From contig JACCXH010000057.1 in the NCBI GenBank assembly GCA_013697245.1, positions 48,497-112,496 of the forward strand: 64,000 nucleotides of DNA, given 5' to 3'. The position numbers were made by a program, and so were the translations under genes. This DNA comes from Bacteroidota bacterium. Lineage in GTDB: Bacteria > Bacteroidota > Bacteroidia > B-17B0 > Aurantibacillaceae. The stretch's first letter is position 1. Every line of letters begins with the position of its first letter. Below are positions 34,053 through 41,836 of the stretch, in pieces. The notes under the pieces are model-generated. The model saw only the letters and a list, made by a program, of their open reading frames with translations. It was not told the DNA's origin and did no database searches.

Positions 34053-36239
34053 ATGAAAAATAAATACGACTTCTTTGCATTAATTATGTTTTTTAGCATT
34101 TTTATTAGCGCATCGCCAACTGTTACAGTTCAGTTTATAAAAACCGACCAATTTGGGTATAAACTCACTGCGCAAAAAATAGCGGTAATCTCAAACCCAA
34201 TAACCGGTTACAATAATGGTACACCTTTTGCGCCCGGCGCAACTTACCAGGTACGTGATTGGATAACCGATGCTGTTGTCTTTACATCTTCTATCACACC
34301 ATGGAACGGTGGCGCAACACAAACACAAAGTGGCGATAAGGCCTGGTGGTTCGATTTTTCTACATATACTGTTCAGGGCTCGTATTATATTTATGATGTA
34401 GCCAATAATGTTGGCTCTTACCGTTTTGATATAAACGACTGTGTTTATAATACCGTGTTGGCTCAGGCCACGCGCATGTTCTATTACGCGCGTTGCGGCT
34501 CTGCAAAGACCGCCGCTAATGCAGGCACAGGCTGGGCTGATGCTGCTTGCCATGCAGGAACACAGCAAGATCTGGATTGTCGCCTTTACAATAATACTGT
34601 AATTGGCACTTCAAAAAATTTAAAAGGCGGCTGGCACGATGCCGGTGATTACAACAAGTATGTAAATTTTACCTGGAGCACTTTAACCGATCTTTTATTG
34701 GCTTATGAAGAAAACCCAACTGTTTGGCTGGATAATTATAATCTTCCTGAAAGTAATAATGGCATTCCTGATCTTTTAGATGAAGTAAAACAAGAAACAG
34801 ACTGGTTATTAAGAATGCAACAACCCAACGGTTCGGTGCTTTCCGTAATTGGCGGCGGTGGTGTTAGTCCGCCAAGTGGCGATGTGGCTTTTAGAAGATA
34901 TGGGCCCGCCAATACTTCTGCAGCATTAACAACAGCAGGTATGTTAGCGTTAGCAGCCATACAATTTAATTCAGTAGGGCAAACCACTTACGCCGCTACT
35001 TTACAAACAGCCGCCATTAATGCTTATGCCTGGGCGGTGGCCAACCCGGCTGTAACATTTAGCAATTCCGGTTTATTAGCAGCAGGCGAGCAAGAGATAG
35101 ATACTACAGAACGCACTTCGCGAAAAGTTTGCGCCTCGGTTTATTTATATGCGTTAACGGGAACAGCTTCGTACAAGGCTTTTGTAGATGCGCGTTATAG
35201 CGGCCAACATTTAATTTCATGGTCGTATGCCTATCCTTTTGAAGGGCCAACACAAGATGCTTTATTGTATTACACAAAAATTCCAGGTGCCACACCCGCG
35301 GTTAAAGCCGCTATTTTAAATGCCTATACCAATTCCATGCAAAGTAACAATGCCGATAATTTACCGGCCTACAACAATAATACAGACGCTTACCGCGCAT
35401 GGCTCTCTAATAATAATTATACCTGGAACTCTAACCAAACAAAATCAAAGCAGGGTAATATGTTCTTAAGTATGAACCAATATACCTTAAACGCGGCTAA
35501 CGCGGCTAAGTACACCAATGCAGCAGCAGGTTATGTACATTATATGCATGGTGTTAATCCCAACTCAAAAACCTATTTAAGTAATATGGGCACATATGGT
35601 GCAGAAAATTCTGTCACACAATTTTACCACAGTTGGTTTCATGATGGTAGTGCCTTGTGGGATGAAGTAGGTGTATCCACTTACGGCCCGCCTCCGGGTT
35701 ATATACCGGGCGGACCAAATCCGGGTTATGCGTTGGATGTTTGTTGCCCGGGCTCTTGCGGAAACCCAACTGCTACAGCCGCTTGTGCCACTAACCTAAC
35801 ACCACCTATGGGGCAACCCATACAAAAATCGTATAAGGATTTTAATAACGACTGGCCGGTAAACTCCTGGACCATTACCGAAGCAGGCATATACACCAAT
35901 GCTGCATACGTTAGGATGCTTTCTAAATTTTGCACCAATACTATTTGTACTTCTACAATAACCACAAGCGTAAAAAATAATGACAAAAACATCTCCGGCT
36001 TAATACAAACTATTTACCCGCAACCCGCGGAAGATAAAATGACCATTAAATTTTATAACCAGGAAAATAATGTTGACTTATTTTTATACGATGTAAGCGG
36101 CAAACAGTTACTTTCTAAAAACGAAACTATCTCTAACGGTTTGGTAGAGGTTGATCTCTCAAACGTAGCACGCGGTATTTATTTTTTGAAAGTAGTTTCT
36201 AAAAATAAAACGGAGACGAGGAAAGTTGTGAAGGAGTGA
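34053..36239 (+). CDS. Glycoside hydrolase family 9 (endoglucanase-type) with T9SS type A sorting domain
   Basis: A 728-residue secreted cellulase-type enzyme. After the signal peptide (residues 1-20), residues 25-128 form the N-terminal Ig-like domain (CelD_N type, starting VQFIKTDQFGYKL). The GH9 catalytic (alpha/alpha)6 barrel follows, with the catalytic base motif HDAGDYNKYV (Asp196, Asp199), the conserved HGVNPNSKTYLSNMG region and the catalytic acid in WTITEAGIYTNAA (about Glu610). The last 75 residues, from IYPQPAEDKMTIKF on, are a T9SS type A domain. It likely acts on beta-1,4-glucans outside the cell. No carbohydrate-binding module or neighbouring SusC/SusD pair is present. Confidence 0.9.
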   Translation: MKNKYDFFALIMFFSIFISASPTVTVQFIKTDQFGYKLTAQKIAVISNPITGYNNGTPFAPGATYQVRDWITDAVVFTSSITPWNGGATQTQSGDKAWWFDFSTYTVQGSYYIYDVANNVGSYRFDINDCVYNTVLAQATRMFYYARCGSAKTAANAGTGWADAACHAGTQQDLDCRLYNNTVIGTSKNLKGGWHDAGDYNKYVNFTWSTLTDLLLAYEENPTVWLDNYNLPESNNGIPDLLDEVKQETDWLLRMQQPNGSVLSVIGGGGVSPPSGDVAFRRYGPANTSAALTTAGMLALAAIQFNSVGQTTYAATLQTAAINAYAWAVANPAVTFSNSGLLAAGEQEIDTTERTSRKVCASVYLYALTGTASYKAFVDARYSGQHLISWSYAYPFEGPTQDALLYYTKIPGATPAVKAAILNAYTNSMQSNNADNLPAYNNNTDAYRAWLSNNNYTWNSNQTKSKQGNMFLSMNQYTLNAANAAKYTNAAAGYVHYMHGVNPNSKTYLSNMGTYGAENSVTQFYHSWFHDGSALWDEVGVSTYGPPPGYIPGGPNPGYALDVCCPGSCGNPTATAACATNLTPPMGQPIQKSYKDFNNDWPVNSWTITEAGIYTNAAYVRMLSKFCTNTICTSTITTSVKNNDKNISGLIQTIYPQPAEDKMTIKFYNQENNVDLFLYDVSGKQLLSKNETISNGLVEVDLSNVARGIYFLKVVSKNKTETRKVVKE

Positions 36240-36320
36240 AGTTAATCTTTGGGTTATTTGTCAACAATTAATTTATCTCTCAAGAATCAGCAGTAAGATT
36301 ATTGAAGATTTTAGGTCTAG

Positions 36321-37367
36321 CTATATTTGTGAAATTTTTCTACCAATTCTCGATTCTATTTTTTCTTCTTCAGTTTTTTCTGACACCTCGAACATAAATT
36401 GGTTTTCTTTTATTTCAGTAAAACACTGATTTATTAATTCCGTTTTTATATGCGGGGCTAATTTTAATTTATAATCACACATTTTCATTGGTGAGTTTTT
36501 TGCTCCAAAAGTAATAATAATGGTCACTTCCCAATTTGTTTCTTGCAATTTATAAGGATCAAATTTTAATATTGAATTTTCAATTATTGGTTCACCATAA
36601 TGAAGTACATCTTTAACGTTTAGCTTTAAAATTTCATGCCCTCCATTAAGATAACGGATATTATTATTCATATTAAGTAAATCATGCCCGTGAAACTTTC
36701 CAATATCACATGATATCCTGTATGAAAGATTATAATCATTTTGTAATTTCGAAAGATTAAAAAAATACGATGTGATTGATAACTGGCAAATTTTGGAATT
36801 AAATATAAAACTATCTAGTTTCAAATAAGCTTGTAAGTTAGGATACCTGATTTTTTTAAATAATGCTTCAATAAAGTGATATGGCGCTGGTTTTGTTTGA
36901 CCATCAACTCTCATAAAGAATTTATCTCCAAATTGATGAGGAGAATATTCGCTTTTAGGAATCTCAAATAGATACACATATCCGTTATCTTTTTTAATAG
37001 AGTGAAATAAAATACCTTTTGGAGTTGGTGAAATGCTGTCTGTTATTTTATTTATAAATTGATCTTTTTCATATAAATGTTCAACTGGACACAATTCGCC
37101 TATAAATATTTTTTCTTTTTTCCCCTCTTCTTTTTTCCCTATTGGTGCCCCCCAAATGATTAAACCGCCTTCTGAATTTAATAAAGCACATATAGTTCTT
37201 AAAATAGCATTTGTTTTTTCCTGTATATTTTCGGTTCCTTTTGTTACAAATGATTTATATTCGATTTTATCACTTTCTTCTTTTTCGTTGCTAAAAAAAC
37301 GAGTCACATCTTCTAATGAAATGTCTGTGATTTGTTCTTTATTAAAATAATTTTTGACGTAGCTCAT
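36321..37367 (-). CDS. AlbA_2 (Schlafen-type) ATP-binding domain protein
   Basis: A 348-residue cytoplasmic protein. The N-terminal half matches the AlbA_2/Schlafen domain: the ESDKIEYKSF motif (residues 31-40) and LLNSEGGLIIWGAP (62-74), then FGDKFFMRVDGQTKPA near residue 150. The C-terminal half is unrecognised, with beta-rich segments. The family binds nucleic acids and occurs in regulators and anti-phage proteins. It stands alone between a cellulase and a BNR protein gene, with its promoter side toward 37368 and no operon partner, suggesting an accessory gene. Function not assignable. Confidence 0.7.
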   Translation of the reverse strand: MSYVKNYFNKEQITDISLEDVTRFFSNEKEESDKIEYKSFVTKGTENIQEKTNAILRTICALLNSEGGLIIWGAPIGKKEEGKKEKIFIGELCPVEHLYEKDQFINKITDSISPTPKGILFHSIKKDNGYVYLFEIPKSEYSPHQFGDKFFMRVDGQTKPAPYHFIEALFKKIRYPNLQAYLKLDSFIFNSKICQLSITSYFFNLSKLQNDYNLSYRISCDIGKFHGHDLLNMNNNIRYLNGGHEILKLNVKDVLHYGEPIIENSILKFDPYKLQETNWEVTIIITFGAKNSPMKMCDYKLKLAPHIKTELINQCFTEIKENQFMFEVSEKTEEEKIESRIGRKISQI

Positions 37368-37462
37368 GAAATTAATTATTGATTAGCTAATTTATGTAAT
37401 ATACTTTACAAAAGACAAGTTTAATACTTATTTAATGCACGCAAGACGTATTAAGAAAACAA

Positions 37463-37493
37463 AAAACCCCTCACAAATCCGGCGAGGGGTTTT
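37463..37493 (-). terminator. Rho-independent terminator of the 1359-aa BNR/PKD protein gene
   Basis: A perfect 10-bp stem (AAAACCCCTC with GAGGGGTTTT) with an 11-base loop, followed on the minus strand by TTGTTTTC. It is 25 bases beyond the stop codon of the gene at 37518. Confidence 0.85.
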
Positions 37494-37517
37494 AATTTTA
37501 AGTCGAGGGCAGGGGAA

Positions 37518-40500
37518 CTACTCCACCGCTACTTTAATATTTTTATACTCATCTCCAAAATGGAAGAGCACATTGTAAATGCCTTTGCCGTATTTACCCA
37601 GGTCTACATTTATTTTATTTTTAGCCTGAGGGATGTATTGGATCAACTGGCCAATGTTATTGTAAATGGTAATGCTGCAGCCCTCATTCACTTCTACATT
37701 GGCAATAAATTTACCGTTGTTTGGGTTTGGCATAATGGTGATAGAAGTATTTTGCAACAAATTATTTTTTATACCCAAACACAAACTCACCGAAACATTA
37801 CTAACAGCAGCTAAACTACAAGTGCCTATAAAACCTGTAACGGTATACGTTGTAGATATGGTTGGGCTGGTTACAATATTGTTAGAAGTGGCACCGGTGC
37901 TCCACGAATAAGAGCTAGCGCCGGTTGCCGTTACCGTTGCTGCATCGCCCGCGCAAATAGTAGTATCGTTTGCAAAAGTGGTTGGTGATGGATTAACGGT
38001 AACCGTAACAGTTTTAATATTAGTACAACTTCCGGTTGTGCCGGTTACAGTATATACTGTTGTAAAGTTTGGCAATACATTAACAGTGGGTGAAGAACTG
38101 CCCGTACTCCACGAATAAGTTGTTGCGCCGCTTGCACTTAATTGTGCGGGATTGCCATAACATACAGTAGCGCTGGTTGCGCTAACGGTTGGCGTTGTGC
38201 CAACTGTTATTACCTGTGTGTAAGGTGTACTTGGCCCTGAACCATTTGTTGAAACTAAAGAGACGGTATAAGTTCCGGCAATTGAATAGTTTACGGTTGG
38301 GTTTGTAACCGAGGAAGTGGCCGGTGAACCGCCCGGGAACTGCCAGCTCCACGAAGTGGGCACGTTGGTAGACAGATCAGAGAAGCTAACATTTTGTCCG
38401 CTGCAAGGTGTTGGCGAAATATATGCAAAATTAGCAGTAGGCGGTGTACTTGGTATAATACCGGTAATATTTACATTATCAATATATATGCCCTGGCCAT
38501 ATTGCCCATGATTTTGGAATAATACCATTACATTATTAATTCCTGAATAGGCATTTAAATACACGGTATCTGTGCGCCATTGTGCAGCCGTTGGTACAAA
38601 TAAAGAAACGGTTTTATCAGGTGCTGTTGCCAAGGTGGTACCACCTTTTATATAGGCCTGCGAAAAAGAAATACCACAATTGGTAGAAACCATGACAGCT
38701 AATGTATCACTGTAAGATGGATCGTAGCGCGCATAGGCCACATCAAAATACATTTTAAGATTTACATAATTTGTAAAATCAAATTTAGGCGCACGCATTT
38801 CATCTCGCTTACCGGTTGAATTTAAATTATAATTATCATAAAATAAACTTGCTGTACTTGCTTTTCCAACGGTTGTATTTTTTGTCCATTTTAAATTATC
38901 CGTTCCTGCATCATAATTTTGCCAGTTGGTTGGTGGAAATGTTACACCTTGAAAACCCTCTACTAAAGGCAATGCATTATTGGTTGGCGAAACGGTGATA
39001 TAAAGTGTTTTGGTCATAACACTATTACCGTTTGCATTTGTTGCCGTTAACGAAACGCTATAGGTGCCGGGTGTATTGTAAATGACAGAAGGGTTTTGTG
39101 CGGCAGATGTGGCTGGTGTTCCCGACTGGAAAATCCAACTCCACGATGTTGGGTTAAACGTAGAAAGATCTGTATAATTAACGGTCATGCCGGGACAAAT
39201 TGTAGTTTTATCTCCACTAAAATTCGCAATTGGCGCAAGTGTACCATTATTATAAAGGTCTGCCTCCCATACCCCGCGACCATAAGTACTCGCGCGTAAT
39301 TTTCCTAAAGGATAAAATATAGCAAGGTCACTTACTTTTACATTTGGTAAACCCGTGTTGTAAAGTATCCATGCTGCCTGCGCATTATCACGATAATAAA
39401 CACCAACATCGCAACCAACATACACACCATCGTTAGATGTACCATTCCAATAGGTTATACAATTTGTTGGAAGATTTGGCAAGCCGGTTGAATAGTTAAC
39501 AAACGTTGTTCCACCATCGGTTGATTTAAATACTTTATTACCTGCAGAGTAACCTGAAAAAGTGACATACACCGTATTGGGATCTGTATCTTTTACCGTA
39601 ACCCATGTAAGTTGGGCGCTTGCTGTTGGAAGGGTTCCGCTTGTTGCAGTCCAGGTAGTTCCACCATTAACGGTTTTAAACAAGGCATTACCTCTTATAA
39701 CATAAATAACCTGAGGGTTTGATGGCGCGATCGCAAATTCAACAATGCTTCCGCCACCCCCAAGGGTTCCGAGCTGTGTCCAGTTGGTACCTTGGTTAGT
39801 TGATTTAAACATTTGCTGTCTTCCGCCATAAATAGTATTTGCTGTAACCGGGTCTTGATGCCATGGTGTAACCCATGCGCCGTTGCCTGTCATACCGGTT
39901 GTAATGCCTGTCCATGTGGCACCTCCGTCAGTTGACCTGTTGAATGAACCATTGTATTGTTCGCCATACATTACCTGGTCGTTGAACTTATCTATAAAAC
40001 AATTCATGCCGTCCCCACCCATGGCTTGGTTCCATCCGCCTGAAAATAAATTTGTACCGTTATCCTGATGACCTGTAATTGCTAGACTATACGTGTTGTT
40101 AGACAAACCAATTTTGTAGATCTGTGCAATGTTCATATTTCCATTTGCGGCAGTAAAAGATAGGCCACTGTTATTTGTATAAAAAACACCGCCATCGGTT
40201 CCGGCAAAAAGTGTTGTGCCGTTCTTATAAATTAATTCGTGTACATCGGCATGTGCATAAGGAGCGCCACTTCCGGTCCAGTGTGCAAAAAGTGTCCAGT
40301 TGGTTCCTTGATTAGTAGTTCTCCAGATATTTACACCGCCTACAACTACTTCGTTGGCATTTGTTGGCGAGGCAGCTATTGATAAAGTGTACCAGCCTTG
40401 CCCGCCGGTATCGGTTCCGGCCGAAACCCAACCTAATAAGTTTGGCGTAGTTGTTTTTAATGTAAACGCGGTACCGCTATTTGTTGACTGGTAAAAACCA

Positions 40501-41597
40501 AGAAAACCACTATTGGCCGAACTGCTTGCTACAACATAAACGTAGGCGGCGTTGGCCGGTGTTACGGCAATGGCCAAACGGTTGGCTCCTGAAGCAGGTA
40601 AGCCACTTGTTATTGTACTAAAAGAAGTACCACCATTTGTAGAAAGAAAAAAACTAGTGCTTACCGCGTATACAGTTGTAGTATCGCCGGGTTTGTATTC
40701 AACATCTGTAATATTGCCACCGGCAACACTTGTCCATGTAGCGCCAAAATTTTGTGTACGGTATAACCCATTACTGGTTGCCGCAAAAAAAGTATTTTTA
40801 TTTTGCGGGTTCATTAATAATTTATGAATGGTTCTTCCCTGGTTAACTGTAAATACAAGTCCTGTAGCCGCCCAGCTGGCGCCGCCGTTTGTAGATTTTA
40901 AAACACCGGTACTGTATGAATCGCCCGCATCGCCATCGCCGGTAGCAAGGAACATATTTTGTGAATTTGTTGGATCAAAGATCACATCCGTGGTGCCAAT
41001 AACAGGAAGAAGATCGGTAGCTGTGCTCCAGCTAGAACCTGTATTAGTTGAACTCCATAGTCCGCCATCGGGGGCACAACTCCATAAACCATTGGCATTA
41101 GTTGGATCAAAGCGTACAGCATTAATGCGGCCGGCATTGCCACCTGAAGGATCGCCAAAGGGACCAACCGGCATCCAGGTAGACGATAAAACGTTACTGG
41201 TGCTTGTGAGTTTGTTAGCTGAGTTTTGTTGGTTATAGAATGCAAAAAACTCTTCTGAAGCTTTTGATACGAGTGTTTTATCGCCTGAAGGATAAACACG
41301 TGGCGCTACAAAAGCTTCCCAACGTTTGAACAATTCATAACCTGCAAATTCTTCTTCTTCTTTATCTGCTTCAGTTATTTTGCCGCTTGTAGCAGTAGTT
41401 CTGGATTGTTCGTGCTTGCGCTCACGCTCAATTTCTTTTGCATATTTGGCAAAATAACGATTAAAGCGTTTTTGCGTTGTATAAAAATTTTCATTTGGAT
41501 CGCTGTAATTATAATTAAAACCGCTTTGAGCGCTAATAAAATTCGCGACAAAAATAAAAAATAGGATAATTGTTGATCTGTAAATATTTTGTTTCAT
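37518..41597 (-). CDS. Large secreted protein with BNR/sortilin-like repeats, two PKD domains, anchor-like domain and T9SS type A domain
   Basis: 1359 residues. A signal peptide (residues 1-23, ending NFISAQ) leads into a charged N-terminal region with FKRWEAFVAPRVYPSG (about residues 90-105). Residues about 145-790 hold repeats of the SxDGGxTW type (for example STNGGASWAATG), expected to form a beta-propeller. A PKD domain (APIANFSGD...), a beta-sandwich of the choice-of-anchor type around 880-1060 (FDVAYARYDPSYSDTL), a second PKD domain, two short Ig-like modules (ATVCYGNPAQLSASGATTYSW) and a type A T9SS domain (IMPNPNNGKFIANVE) complete it. It is a paralog of the gene at 50697. No enzymatic motif is visible; an adhesive or binding role is inferred. 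Confidence 0.85.
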   Translation of the reverse strand: MKQNIYRSTIILFFIFVANFISAQSGFNYNYSDPNENFYTTQKRFNRYFAKYAKEIERERKHEQSRTTATSGKITEADKEEEEFAGYELFKRWEAFVAPRVYPSGDKTLVSKASEEFFAFYNQQNSANKLTSTSNVLSSTWMPVGPFGDPSGGNAGRINAVRFDPTNANGLWSCAPDGGLWSSTNTGSSWSTATDLLPVIGTTDVIFDPTNSQNMFLATGDGDAGDSYSTGVLKSTNGGASWAATGLVFTVNQGRTIHKLLMNPQNKNTFFAATSNGLYRTQNFGATWTSVAGGNITDVEYKPGDTTTVYAVSTSFFLSTNGGTSFSTITSGLPASGANRLAIAVTPANAAYVYVVASSSANSGFLGFYQSTNSGTAFTLKTTTPNLLGWVSAGTDTGGQGWYTLSIAASPTNANEVVVGGVNIWRTTNQGTNWTLFAHWTGSGAPYAHADVHELIYKNGTTLFAGTDGGVFYTNNSGLSFTAANGNMNIAQIYKIGLSNNTYSLAITGHQDNGTNLFSGGWNQAMGGDGMNCFIDKFNDQVMYGEQYNGSFNRSTDGGATWTGITTGMTGNGAWVTPWHQDPVTANTIYGGRQQMFKSTNQGTNWTQLGTLGGGGSIVEFAIAPSNPQVIYVIRGNALFKTVNGGTTWTATSGTLPTASAQLTWVTVKDTDPNTVYVTFSGYSAGNKVFKSTDGGTTFVNYSTGLPNLPTNCITYWNGTSNDGVYVGCDVGVYYRDNAQAAWILYNTGLPNVKVSDLAIFYPLGKLRASTYGRGVWEADLYNNGTLAPIANFSGDKTTICPGMTVNYTDLSTFNPTSWSWIFQSGTPATSAAQNPSVIYNTPGTYSVSLTATNANGNSVMTKTLYITVSPTNNALPLVEGFQGVTFPPTNWQNYDAGTDNLKWTKNTTVGKASTASLFYDNYNLNSTGKRDEMRAPKFDFTNYVNLKMYFDVAYARYDPSYSDTLAVMVSTNCGISFSQAYIKGGTTLATAPDKTVSLFVPTAAQWRTDTVYLNAYSGINNVMVLFQNHGQYGQGIYIDNVNITGIIPSTPPTANFAYISPTPCSGQNVSFSDLSTNVPTSWSWQFPGGSPATSSVTNPTVNYSIAGTYTVSLVSTNGSGPSTPYTQVITVGTTPTVSATSATVCYGNPAQLSASGATTYSWSTGSSSPTVNVLPNFTTVYTVTGTTGSCTNIKTVTVTVNPSPTTFANDTTICAGDAATVTATGASSYSWSTGATSNNIVTSPTISTTYTVTGFIGTCSLAAVSNVSVSLCLGIKNNLLQNTSITIMPNPNNGKFIANVEVNEGCSITIYNNIGQLIQYIPQAKNKINVDLGKYGKGIYNVLFHFGDEYKNIKVAVE

Positions 41598-41669
41598 ATA
41601 AATCGTTTAAATACAATAGGAAATGTATAAAAAAAAAGCAAATGAACCAAGTTTTTAACGAAACTAAAA

Positions 41670-41677
41670 CAAAGGTA
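41670..41677 (-). promoter_or_regulatory. Probable -7 box for the gene ending at 37518
   Basis: TACCTTTG, a perfect match to TAnnTTTG, lies 72 bases before the ATG at 41597. No strong -33 element is visible. Confidence 0.4.
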
Positions 41678-41707
41678 TTTTTTAGATTTTGAAAAAGAGT
41701 GGAAAAC

Positions 41708-41738
41708 AAAAACCCTCACCCGACTGGAGAGGGTTTTT
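41708..41738 (-). terminator. Rho-independent terminator downstream of the AsmA gene
   Basis: A perfect 10-bp stem (AAAAACCCTC with GAGGGTTTTT) and an 11-base loop, followed on the minus strand by GTTTTCC. A dispersed repeat at 41758-41836 lies between it and the AsmA stop codon. Confidence 0.75.
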
Positions 41739-41757
41739 AATTTTAATTTGTTCGTGA

Positions 41758-41836
41758 GTGCGCTTCAATACTTCTACTGCGCTCAGCATAAACTTGCTCG
41801 GCGGCCCTATATGCGGTCATTGAGCTTGTCGAAGGG
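41758..41836 (-). repeat. Dispersed repeat, copy B (inverted relative to copy A at 33867)
   Basis: Read on the minus strand it begins CCCTTCGACAAGCTCAATGA and contains GAGCAAGTTTATGCTGAGCG and CAGTAGAAGTATTGAAGCGC. It shares its core with copy A and abuts the AsmA stop codon directly. Confidence 0.6.
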
